A stretch of 64,000 nucleotides of DNA from JAIVJZ01 sp036386515 (GTDB lineage: Bacteria > Acidobacteriota > Blastocatellia > Pyrinomonadales > Pyrinomonadaceae), in contig DASVVO010000037.1 in assembly GCA_036386515.1 (NCBI GenBank), positions 1 through 64,000 on the forward strand. The letters run 5' to 3'. The notes beneath the pieces are model-generated. The model did no database searches. It was not told the DNA's origin and saw only the letters and a list, made by a program, of their open reading frames with translations. Shown here one piece after another: positions 33,889-41,455 of this stretch. Position 1 is the first letter of the stretch. The number at the start of each line of letters is the position of its first letter. The position numbers and the translations under genes were made by a program.

Positions 33889-35559
33889 TTATCTCCGCGT
33901 CGCTCTCGCCTGGCGCGACGGCGCGACCCTGAACCATTCAAATTTGGCCGCCGCGCCCGCCGCGCCGCCCGACGTGAGCGCGACGCGCACGCCCCTGTCC
34001 CATGGCGGCAAATATTCGCCGTCCAACTCGCCGCCCACGTCGCGCCAGCGGTTGCCGTCCTCGCTCACGGCGAAACGATACCTGCGCCCGTCGTCCGCCG
34101 TCATGCGCAAATAGACGAGCGGCGTCTTGACGGCGTCGGCCATCGTCGAGACGACCTTCTGCTCATTCTTCTCGCGCCGCCAGAGCACGACGTTGCGGCC
34201 GTCGGTGGCTGCGCCGAGCGCGTTCTCGCCGTCGCCGTAGGCCGCGATTCCCGCGAGCGCGCCCGGTCGGAGGTCGCGCGCGTCAATCAGCACGGTGGCA
34301 TCGTAGTCGCCCGTCGTCGTCACGCGCGCGACGACCGCGCCGAGCGGGTTCGTCGCCTGCGCCGCGACCGGCGTGAGGACGAGACGACCGCCGCGCCCGC
34401 GCTCCGTGCGCATGAGGGGTTCGTTCGCCTGCGGCCATTGCCAGCCGGGTTGGAGTTGGAGCGCGGTGAACTCGTCGAAGAAATGGTGTTCGGCGTTGCG
34501 CTCGCCCGCACCGTGCGGCGCGGCGGCGCGCGTCGAAGGGCCGCGACCCTGATTGATCGTCGGCCAGCCGTCCGCGCCCCAGCGCACCTCGTCGAGCAAC
34601 GCCTGCCGGCCGACATAGACGAAATCTTTCGCGTCCATCGCGTGATACATCAGGTAGTCGCGCCCGCGCGCGTCGCTGACTATCGTGCCGTGGCCGGGGC
34701 ACTTCCAGGCGTCGTTGCCGCGCATGATCGGGTTCGCGGGATTCTTCTCCCACGGCCCCAGAAGTTTGCGCGCGCGCGCGACGCCGATCATGTAGTTGCA
34801 CTCGCGGGCGCAGCAGAAGTTGCCCGAATAGAACATGTAGAACCACCCGCCGCGCCGCACCACGGCCGGGCCTTCGACCAGGTCGCCGTAAGGCAGCGTC
34901 GCGTGTTTCTCCCACGCCTGATCGTTGCGAATCAATTCCTGCTTCTCACCGATTAAGCGCGTGCCGTCGGGCGAGAGCCGCTGCGCCCAGATGGGCGTCG
35001 GCACGCTGCGGCTGTTGCCGTCCTCTTTCCAGAGCAGGTAACGCTGCCCGTTCTCGTCGCGGATGGGGAAGCCGTCAATCGAGCCGACTTCCTGACAGAC
35101 GAGCGCGCCGTGATCCGTGTACGGCCCTTGCGGACGCCGCGCCGTGGCGACGGCGACGCAGAGCGGGCCGTCCTTCTTCTTCGCCGTGTAGTAGATGTAG
35201 AAGCGGCCGCGATCCTCGGAAATTTCCGGCGCCCAGTAGTTGCCGACCGACCACGCCGGGCGTTTCTGGAAGACCGACCCGACGACGCGCCAGTTGACCA
35301 GATCGCGCGAATGCAGGATGGGAAACTCCGGCGCCCACTCGGAAGACGTGGCGGCCGCCCAGTAGTCCTGACCGACGCGAATCACGGACGGGTCGGGATA
35401 GTCGCCCGCGAGCGCGGGGTTCGTGTAACTCGCGCGCGTCTGCGCCGTTGCGCCCACGACGCACGCGCAGGCGAGAGCGACCGCGAAGGCCGCGCGGCGA
35501 AGCGCGCCCCTGACGGCTCGCCCTGGCGGCGGCGAAAGATCGAGTTCTGTTTTTTGCAT
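33889..35559 (-). CDS. Secreted GH43 glycoside hydrolase with C-terminal beta-sandwich
   Basis: 556 residues from ATG 35559 (the in-frame extension to 35694 runs into repeats). Signal peptide ends near ATAQ40. The five-blade GH43 propeller starts YTNPALAGDYPDPS with the catalytic base Asp56; SIDGFPI holds the pKa-modulating Asp and LVEGPAV the acid Glu. From about 370 a concanavalin-like GH43 C-terminal domain follows (DEFTALQLQPGWQW). Likely alpha-arabinofuranosidase or beta-xylosidase/galactosidase; the choice is open. A vicinal Cys pair, SGNFCCARECN, is present. In the middle of the galactose locus. Confidence 0.9.
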   Translation of the reverse strand: MQKTELDLSPPPGRAVRGALRRAAFAVALACACVVGATAQTRASYTNPALAGDYPDPSVIRVGQDYWAAATSSEWAPEFPILHSRDLVNWRVVGSVFQKRPAWSVGNYWAPEISEDRGRFYIYYTAKKKDGPLCVAVATARRPQGPYTDHGALVCQEVGSIDGFPIRDENGQRYLLWKEDGNSRSVPTPIWAQRLSPDGTRLIGEKQELIRNDQAWEKHATLPYGDLVEGPAVVRRGGWFYMFYSGNFCCARECNYMIGVARARKLLGPWEKNPANPIMRGNDAWKCPGHGTIVSDARGRDYLMYHAMDAKDFVYVGRQALLDEVRWGADGWPTINQGRGPSTRAAAPHGAGERNAEHHFFDEFTALQLQPGWQWPQANEPLMRTERGRGGRLVLTPVAAQATNPLGAVVARVTTTGDYDATVLIDARDLRPGALAGIAAYGDGENALGAATDGRNVVLWRREKNEQKVVSTMADAVKTPLVYLRMTADDGRRYRFAVSEDGNRWRDVGGELDGEYLPPWDRGVRVALTSGGAAGAAAKFEWFRVAPSRQARATRR

Positions 35560-35654
35560 CTTTAGATTGCCCTTCGTTCCAGCCAAAAATGATCTTTGCA
35601 TCGGCTCAACTAAACAGCCTCTCCAACGCGTGCGCGGAGCTGACATGGACAAGC

Positions 35655-35720
35655 GCATATTTGAAACTTCAAACAGGCATATTTGAAACTTCAAATAGGC
35701 ATATTTGAAACTTCAAACAG
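35655..35720. repeat. Three 22-bp direct repeats, each with a TTTGAA/TTCAAA palindrome
   Basis: Units start at 35655, 35677 and 35699 and read GCATATTTGAAACTTCAAAC plus two bases, with one difference in unit 2. Each holds TTTGAA-AC-TTCAAA. They lie in the 284-bp gap upstream of the GH43 gene (start 35559) and downstream of the LacI-type gene. They could be binding sites or a small intergenic repeat. Confidence 0.75.
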
Positions 35721-35843
35721 TTTAACTCCGCGTGCCCGCTTACTCTCTTCCGTGCTCGTTGCGACGGCGGCGCATGTTTTCCGTGCCCGCGGCGGCGACG
35801 ACGGCGGCGCATGCTTTTTCGCCGTCCGGTTCAGCCGCTCGCT

Positions 35844-36920
35844 TCAACGACCTCGCGGACGCGTCGCGCCGTCGCCGGTGTTCTTCGCGCCCGCGTCCAG
35901 CCCGCTGCTCCCGGCGAGGCGGACGGGCGCGCGCGCCGTCGAAGCGCGTGCGACGAGGCGCGTCGCGACGTGGATGTCCGTGCCCTGCTGCTCGGAGTGT
36001 TCGACGCTGGCGATGAGCGCATCGACGGCGCGTCGGCCGAGTTCTTCGCGCGGGAGGCTGACGGTCGTGAGCGGCGGCGCGGCGAGTTGGGCGAACGCGA
36101 TGTCGTCGAAGCCGACGACCGACACGTCGCGCGGCACTTCCACGCCGCACTCGCGAAACTCCTGCATCACTCCCAAGGCCATCATGTCGTTGGCGGCGAG
36201 GATGGCGGTCGGCATCTCTTCGCCGCGTTCCATCAAGGCGCGCGCCGCGCGCCGCCCGCCGTCGAGTTTGAAATCGCCGTCGTAAACCTGCGGCGAGGCG
36301 GCGGGCAGGTGGCGCGCGAGCGAAGCGCGAAAAGCGTCGAGCCGTTTCACGGCCGAGCGCAGGTGGCGCGGCCCGCCGACGAAAGCGATCTCGCGATGCC
36401 CGAGCGCGACGAGGTGCGCGATGGCCTCTTCGATCCCCGTGTCGTAGTCCACGACGATGTTGCTCATGCACTGCCCCGCGCTCCCCAGATCGAGGAAGAC
36501 GACGCAGACGCGCCGCCGCGCCAGTTCGCCGACGAGCGCGGTGTCGAGTTCCGAAGTCATCAGCGCGACGCCCGCCACCTTGCGCTCGATGAGACGCTGC
36601 ACATAGCTCGACGTGCGCTCGGCCTCGTAGTTCGTGTTCGACAGGATCAAATCGTAGCCGCGCTCGAAGGCCGCGGACTCGATGGATTTGACGAGTTCGG
36701 GAAAAAACGGGTTCGAGATGTCCGAGATGATCAGGCCGAGCGTGTTGCTGCGCCCGGAGGCGAGGCTGCGCGCGTGCGCGTTCGGGTAATAGCCGCACCG
36801 CTCGACGGCGCGCAGCACCCGCTCGCGCGTCTCGTCGGTTACCCGCCTCGTGTTGTTGATGACGTGCGAGACGGTCGCCGTCGAAACGCCCGCCTCCCGC
36901 GCCACGTCTTTGATACGCAT
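35844..36920 (-). CDS. LacI/GalR-family transcriptional regulator
   Basis: 358 residues. N-terminal HTH and hinge are canonical (MRIKDVAREAGVSTATVSHV, then YYPNAHARSL), followed by a periplasmic-binding-type ligand domain (GLIISDISNPFFPELVKSIE, then ILAANDMMALGVM and VSVVGFDDI). It likely represses the surrounding sugar genes and is released by a galactose- or arabinose-type ligand. An Ala/Arg-rich tail of about 30 residues follows. No ribosome site: TCATCCC copy D ends a few bases before the ATG. Confidence 0.92.
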   Translation of the reverse strand: MRIKDVAREAGVSTATVSHVINNTRRVTDETRERVLRAVERCGYYPNAHARSLASGRSNTLGLIISDISNPFFPELVKSIESAAFERGYDLILSNTNYEAERTSSYVQRLIERKVAGVALMTSELDTALVGELARRRVCVVFLDLGSAGQCMSNIVVDYDTGIEEAIAHLVALGHREIAFVGGPRHLRSAVKRLDAFRASLARHLPAASPQVYDGDFKLDGGRRAARALMERGEEMPTAILAANDMMALGVMQEFRECGVEVPRDVSVVGFDDIAFAQLAAPPLTTVSLPREELGRRAVDALIASVEHSEQQGTDIHVATRLVARASTARAPVRLAGSSGLDAGAKNTGDGATRPRGR

Positions 36921-36926
36921 GGTTGG

Positions 36927-37020
36927 GAGGGATGAGGGATGAGGGATGAATTAAGAGAAGCATTCAAGAGATTGAGTGCTTCCTTTCATCCCTCATCCCT
37001 CATCCCTCATCCCTCATCTC
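36927..37020. repeat. TCATCCC palindrome, copy D
   Basis: GGGAGGGATGAGGGATGAGG (from 36926) then GATGAATTAAG pairs with CTTCCTTTCATCCCTCATCC (from 36979) and three more CTCATCC units, with GCATTC...GAGTGC near the loop. The right arm overlaps the end of galK (stop at 37000) and encodes its last residues; the left arm abuts the LacI-type start codon. Confidence 0.8.
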
Positions 37021-38175
37021 CTTCGCTCCCTCGCCCGCCTCGGACACGTAGATGTCGGGAGCGCGGCCGGTGGCGTTGGTGTATTCGCGCGTGATGGTTT
37101 CGCGAAAATCTTCGAGCCGGTCGCGGCGGACGAGGTTGACGGTGCAACCGCCGAAGCCGCCGCCCGTCATGCGCGCGCCGAGCGTCGCGCCCGCGAGCGT
37201 GGTGGTGGCGATGTGGACGAGCACGTCGAGTTCGCGGCAACTCACTTCGTAATCGCGGCTGAGCGATTCGTGGCTCGCCAGCATCAACCGCCCCATCTCC
37301 GCGAGCCGCCCGTCCTTGAGCGCGGCGGCGGCGTCGAGCGTGCGCGCGTTCTCCGTGACGACGTGGCGGCAGCGTCGCCCGACCACCTCCGGCAGCGAGT
37401 GGCCGTACCGCTCCAAATCCACTTCGCTCACGTCGCGCAGGGCGCGGATGCCTTCGAGTCCCGCGCGCCGCAGCAACTCCACGCCCTGCTCACACTCCGC
37501 GCGCCGCGTGTTGTACTCCGAGGCCGACAATTCGTGCTTGACGCGCGTGTCGCAGATGGCGACGAGCGTATCGGTCGTGTCAACCGGGATCGCCTGCGTC
37601 TCCAGCGTGCGACAGTCGATCAGCAGCGCGTGCCCCGCGCGGCCGAGCGCGGCGATGAATTGATCCATGATGCCGACCTTCGCGCCGACATAGGTGTGCT
37701 CCGCCTCCTGCCCCGCGAGCGCGAGCAGCACGCGATCTACTTCGACGCCCGCGACCGACGCGAGCGCGAGTCCGGCGGAGACTTCGAGCGCGGCGGAAGA
37801 CGACAGCCCCGCGCCGACCGGCACGTCAGAAAAGACGGCGAGGTCAGCGCCGCCGAGCCGCACGCCGCGTCGTTCCAGAGCGTGCGCGATGCCTTCGACG
37901 TAATCGAGCCAGATGCCGCGCTCGCGCTCGCCGGGACGGTCGAGGTCGAATTCGGCATGCTCGTTCACGTTCAGAGAGTAGATGCGCACGCGGCGATCGG
38001 GGCGCGGGCGCGCGGCCACGCACGTCTCGCGGTCGATCGCCATCGGGAGCACGAAGCCGTCGTTGTAATCGGTATGCTCGCCGATCAAATTGACGCGGCC
38101 GGGCGCGCGAAAGAGGCGCGGCGTCGCGCCGTATAAATCCTGGAAGGCGCGCCGGAGCGCGGCCGTGTCAATCAA
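37000..38175 (-). CDS. galK: Galactokinase
   Basis: 391 residues from TTG 38175, chosen because GGAGG lies 6 bp upstream; the frame extends to 38238 without support. Phosphorylates galactose at C1, the first committed step of the Leloir pathway. GHMP signature GRVNLIGEHTDY (26-37), the ATP-binding VPVGAGLSSSAA block and C-terminal GARMTGGGFGGC are all present. The start overlaps the end of galT by 8 bp (translational coupling). The last residues (EMRDEG) come from the TCATCCC repeat, so the repeat reshaped the gene end. Confidence 0.95.
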   Translation of the reverse strand: MIDTAALRRAFQDLYGATPRLFRAPGRVNLIGEHTDYNDGFVLPMAIDRETCVAARPRPDRRVRIYSLNVNEHAEFDLDRPGERERGIWLDYVEGIAHALERRGVRLGGADLAVFSDVPVGAGLSSSAALEVSAGLALASVAGVEVDRVLLALAGQEAEHTYVGAKVGIMDQFIAALGRAGHALLIDCRTLETQAIPVDTTDTLVAICDTRVKHELSASEYNTRRAECEQGVELLRRAGLEGIRALRDVSEVDLERYGHSLPEVVGRRCRHVVTENARTLDAAAALKDGRLAEMGRLMLASHESLSRDYEVSCRELDVLVHIATTTLAGATLGARMTGGGFGGCTVNLVRRDRLEDFRETITREYTNATGRAPDIYVSEAGEGAKEMRDEG

Positions 38176-39208
38176 CGTCCGCCTCCTCTCCCGATTTCTC
38201 GCCCGCCGCCCGGTTCGTTTGCCAGACGACCGGCGCAACGTGGGCGCGCAGTTCGGCGGCCTTCTCCTCGGCCAGCGTGTCGTTGATGAACATGCCCGCG
38301 CCAGACTCGCTGCCCGCGAGATATTTCAACTTCGTCGCCGTGCGCAGCGGCGGGTAAAACTCGATGTGTAAATGATAGTAGTCGTAGTCGTCGCCGCCGT
38401 CGTCCGTGGGTCGCTGGTGCAAGACCATCATGTAGGGAAACGAGAGGTCGAACAGTTTATCGTAAGCCGCGAGGACGGTCTTGAGCAGGGCGGCGAGGTC
38501 GCGTCGCTCCGCGTCGCCGAGATCGGTCAGGGCCTGGAGGTGGCGCGTGCTCGCGATGTGAACTTCGTAGGGGTAGCGCGCGAAGAAAGGGACATAGGCC
38601 GCGAAGGAATCATTCTCCGCGACGATGCGGCGGCCGTCCGTCTGTTCATTGGACAGGATGTCGCAGAGCAGGCAGCGACCCGTCTCGCGCTGGTGCGCGC
38701 GCGATTGTTCGAGTTCGCGCTCGATGCGCGGCGGGATGAACGGGTAAGCGTAAATCTGCCCGTGCGGGTGATGGAGCGTGACGCCGATGGCCTCGCCCTT
38801 GTTCTCGAAGATGAAGACGTATTCGACGAAGTCGTGCGCGGAGAGCGCGCGGAAGCGATCCGTCCAGACCTCGACGAGTTTGTGAATCTGTTCGACGGGT
38901 TCGCGGGCGAGCGTGGAATCGTGGTGCGGCGTGTAGACGAGCACTTCGCAGACGCCGATGCCGGGGCGCACGGGGTAGAGTTCCGAAGCCTCGACGGCGG
39001 GCGCGGGCGGCTCGGGCTGCAAACTCGGAAAACGGTTTTCGAAGGCGACGATATCGTAAGTGGGTTCGGGGATTTCCGTGGGGAAGCCGCCGGGTTTGGT
39101 GGGGCAGAGCGGGCAGAAGTCTGCGGGCGGCAGGAAGGTGCGCGTCTGCCGGTGCGTGGCCGTCGCCACCCACTCGCCCATCAAAGGATTCCAGCGAAGT
39201 TCAGACAC
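38168..39208 (-). CDS. galT: Galactose-1-phosphate uridylyltransferase
   Basis: 346 residues from GTG 39208, with GGAGG 6 bp upstream. Transfers UMP from UDP-glucose to galactose 1-phosphate. Zinc site Cys32/Cys35 (FCPLCP) and the active-site HPHGQ (147-151, nucleophile His149) are intact; YYHLHIEFYPP near the C-terminus gives further ligands. The GTG start overlaps the stop of the small upstream gene by 8 bp and the gene end overlaps galK. No galE or galM is visible in the window. Confidence 0.95.
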   Translation of the reverse strand: MSELRWNPLMGEWVATATHRQTRTFLPPADFCPLCPTKPGGFPTEIPEPTYDIVAFENRFPSLQPEPPAPAVEASELYPVRPGIGVCEVLVYTPHHDSTLAREPVEQIHKLVEVWTDRFRALSAHDFVEYVFIFENKGEAIGVTLHHPHGQIYAYPFIPPRIERELEQSRAHQRETGRCLLCDILSNEQTDGRRIVAENDSFAAYVPFFARYPYEVHIASTRHLQALTDLGDAERRDLAALLKTVLAAYDKLFDLSFPYMMVLHQRPTDDGGDDYDYYHLHIEFYPPLRTATKLKYLAGSESGAGMFINDTLAEEKAAELRAHVAPVVWQTNRAAGEKSGEEADVD

Positions 39209-39377
39209 GCCTCTCCTCCGTCGCCTGTGGTTCCGCTTCCGGTTCCGCGCGGCGGCCGGAATCCGCCGCCCGCGCGCCCGCTTCCTCATCCGACTCTGGA
39301 GAGGCGTTCGTCTCTTCGTCGAAGGTGTAGAAGATGAGGTAGCGCCCGTCTTCGAGAGTGATCTGCCTGCGTTGCAT
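39201..39377 (-). CDS. 58-residue small protein overlapping galT
   Basis: ATG 39377 is preceded by AGGAG at a 5-bp distance. The protein starts MQRRQITLEDGRYLIFYTF and then becomes Glu/Ala/Arg-rich and probably disordered. The stop TGA (39203-39201) overlaps the galT GTG by 8 bp, so galT translation likely depends on it. The same overlap pattern repeats between galT and galK. I know no function; conserved placement before galT should be tested. The ordered front of about 20 residues (a beta-hairpin look) suggests a real peptide rather than a leader with no product. Confidence 0.7.
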   Translation of the reverse strand: MQRRQITLEDGRYLIFYTFDEETNASPESDEEAGARAADSGRRAEPEAEPQATEERRV

Positions 39378-39486
39378 GCCGCTCCTGATCTCAGCTTGGT
39401 GGTGTGTGAAGCACGAATTAAAGCACGGATTCTAACCGACCGCGCGAACTATTTCATTTCCGCCGCCGACTCGTGCGACGCGCGGC

Positions 39487-40662
39487 TCAGCGCGTCCTGC
39501 CCCTCCCGGCGGCCGTGACGACGGGCGCGGGCTTCGGGAGCGTCGAAGGGCTGCCCCATTCGACGCGCGGCCAGCCTTTGCGATAGACGAGCCTGTCCAT
39601 GAGCATGATGCGGCGCACGTCGCGGTCGCCGGCGATGCCTTCGGTGTTGCGCCTGGCCGCGTCGATGGCGTGATAGATGATCCAGTCGTCGCCGGCCGCA
39701 TCGCGGACGACGGAATTGTGGCCGGGCGCGATGAAGCGCGCGTTGAACTCAAGGATGACGCTTTGCGGCTCGCCCGTGGCCGAGGCCAACGTCTCGAACG
39801 GCCCTTCGGCCGAGCGCGAGCGCGCCACCATCACGGCGTAGTGCGCCTTGTCGCCGCAGCAGTTGTCGCCGGAGAAGAAGAGATAGTAGAAGCCGTCGCG
39901 CTCCGTCACCCACGCGCCCTCGATGAGGCGTTGATAGTTCGCGGGGTCTTCGGTCTTGATGGGGAACACGACCTCGCGCGCCCGGCTTCCCGGCTTGAAG
40001 CTTATGCGGTCGGCGGCCAACTCCTGCACGCGCAGCGGCTCGAAGCCCGACCCCCAGTAGAGCAGACGCTTGCCCGTGCGCGGGTCGTCGTAGGCCATGG
40101 GGTCGATGTTGACGAACGACTTGCCGCACCGCAAAGGTTTGCCGCTGTCCGTGAACGGCCCCTGCGGTTGCTTCGCCGTGGCGACGGCGAGACACAAGCC
40201 CGTGAGCGTGTTCGGGTCGGCGGAGTAGTAGAGATAAAAGGTGTCGCCGTGCTGGCTGACGTGCGGCGCCCAGAACTTCTGCGTCTGGTTAGCCCAGGCG
40301 GGTTTGGACGGCAGCGCGTCGCCGAGCCGTTCCCAGCGGACGAGGTCGCGCGAGCGTGCGACCTGTAGGTTGATGGTCTTGCCCGCGGCGATGGCCTGCG
40401 TGGCGTAGGCGTAGTAGAAGCCGTCCGAGGCGCGCAGGACGGTCGGGTCGGGGAAGTCTTCGTCGAAGATCGGGTTCGTGTAAGTTGTGGCGGCGCGCAT
40501 CGTCTCGGCGCGCCGCGCGGGCGGGCGTCGCGGCTGCGCGTCAACTTCTGCGGTCGCCGTCATCAGACAGCAGAGCGAACAGAGGGCGAGCGAGAGCGGG
40601 CGGCGGCTGCCGCCGACGCGCCTGACCATTTTCTTCAACATTCGTCTCAAATTGTCCGGCAT
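39487..40662 (-). CDS. Secreted GH43 glycoside hydrolase, single domain
   Basis: 391 residues; signal peptide to about TATAEVDAQ (43). GH43 propeller with TYTNPIFDEDFPDP (catalytic base Asp72), NIDPMAY (modulating Asp) and LIEGAWV (acid Glu). It lacks the C-terminal sandwich of its paralogue at 33889-35559. It shares the vicinal Cys pair (FSGDNCCGD). Likely removes arabinose, xylose or galactose residues from a glycan in the periplasm or outside. The start is uncertain (ATG 40662 or 40641). Confidence 0.88.
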   Translation of the reverse strand: MPDNLRRMLKKMVRRVGGSRRPLSLALCSLCCLMTATAEVDAQPRRPPARRAETMRAATTYTNPIFDEDFPDPTVLRASDGFYYAYATQAIAAGKTINLQVARSRDLVRWERLGDALPSKPAWANQTQKFWAPHVSQHGDTFYLYYSADPNTLTGLCLAVATAKQPQGPFTDSGKPLRCGKSFVNIDPMAYDDPRTGKRLLYWGSGFEPLRVQELAADRISFKPGSRAREVVFPIKTEDPANYQRLIEGAWVTERDGFYYLFFSGDNCCGDKAHYAVMVARSRSAEGPFETLASATGEPQSVILEFNARFIAPGHNSVVRDAAGDDWIIYHAIDAARRNTEGIAGDRDVRRIMLMDRLVYRKGWPRVEWGSPSTLPKPAPVVTAAGRGRTR

Positions 40663-40709
40663 CCTCGTCGCACGCGAATAAGGTTGACGCGCCGGGGCGA
40701 CCCCGCTTG

Positions 40710-41438
40710 CTATTTGGCGACCACGACGCGCACCGAGTCCCAGTTGTTTTCGGAACTGCCGAAGCCGTAGAGCATGACGCGGAAGTTGCGCGGCAGATTC
40801 TTGATGGTCTTCTTCAAACCGATTTGCGCTTCCTGCGGAGGGCTGTCAGGCCCGTTGAGGATGAAGAGAAACTCGTCGCCGCGCCGCGCGACGGCCAGCA
40901 CCGGGTTCTTCAACTTCGTGCCGAGTTTGCGATCATCGAGCCGTTCGCCCTGTCCATCCACGACCGACCATGCCTCGAACGTGCCCTCGCTCGTCAGAAT
41001 CCACTCGATGCGGTTGCGCCCCGCCCCGTCGAAGAGGATCGTAAGACCCGCGAAGCCGAGGGTGGAGGACTTGTCTTCCGGCTTCGGGAGTTGCGCCCCG
41101 ACCTTAGCGACCCTGGCCTCGACGCTGAAACGGTCGCCCGTGAAGCTTGGCTTGCTCCTCACCCCGGAGCGCGTGCCGCTCATGCTGCGCAGGCGCAGTT
41201 GGCCGTCTTTCAATTCGAGCTTGCCGCCGCCTCCGCCTTCAAAGCTGAAACGCTCCCACTTGGTTTCGTCCAGCGCGCCGCCTTCAAACTCGTCAGCCCA
41301 TTGATCGAAACCCAACTGCGGGTTGGCCGCCTGACCCGACGGCGGCGCGGCGGCGGCGGGCGCGGTCTGCGCGGCGGCCGTCGCGGCGGTCGCACAGGCC
41401 AGGAGGCCGGTAAGGATGACACGTGACAAACTAAACAT
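40710..41438 (-). CDS. Secreted concanavalin-like (laminin-G fold) protein
   Basis: 242 residues with signal peptide (cleavage near AAAQ). The mature part resembles the DUF1349/GH-associated lectin-like domain: DEFEGGALDETKWERFSFEG, then LRLRSMSG and FRVMLYGFGSSENNWDSVRV. No catalytic motif was seen, so a carbohydrate-binding role is possible. GGAG lies 7 bp before the ATG. It is 47 bp upstream of the GH43 gene on the same strand and likely cotranscribed. Confidence 0.75.
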   Translation of the reverse strand: MFSLSRVILTGLLACATAATAAAQTAPAAAAPPSGQAANPQLGFDQWADEFEGGALDETKWERFSFEGGGGGKLELKDGQLRLRSMSGTRSGVRSKPSFTGDRFSVEARVAKVGAQLPKPEDKSSTLGFAGLTILFDGAGRNRIEWILTSEGTFEAWSVVDGQGERLDDRKLGTKLKNPVLAVARRGDEFLFILNGPDSPPQEAQIGLKKTIKNLPRNFRVMLYGFGSSENNWDSVRVVVAK

Positions 41439-41455
41439 ATCAAATCTCCGCTACT

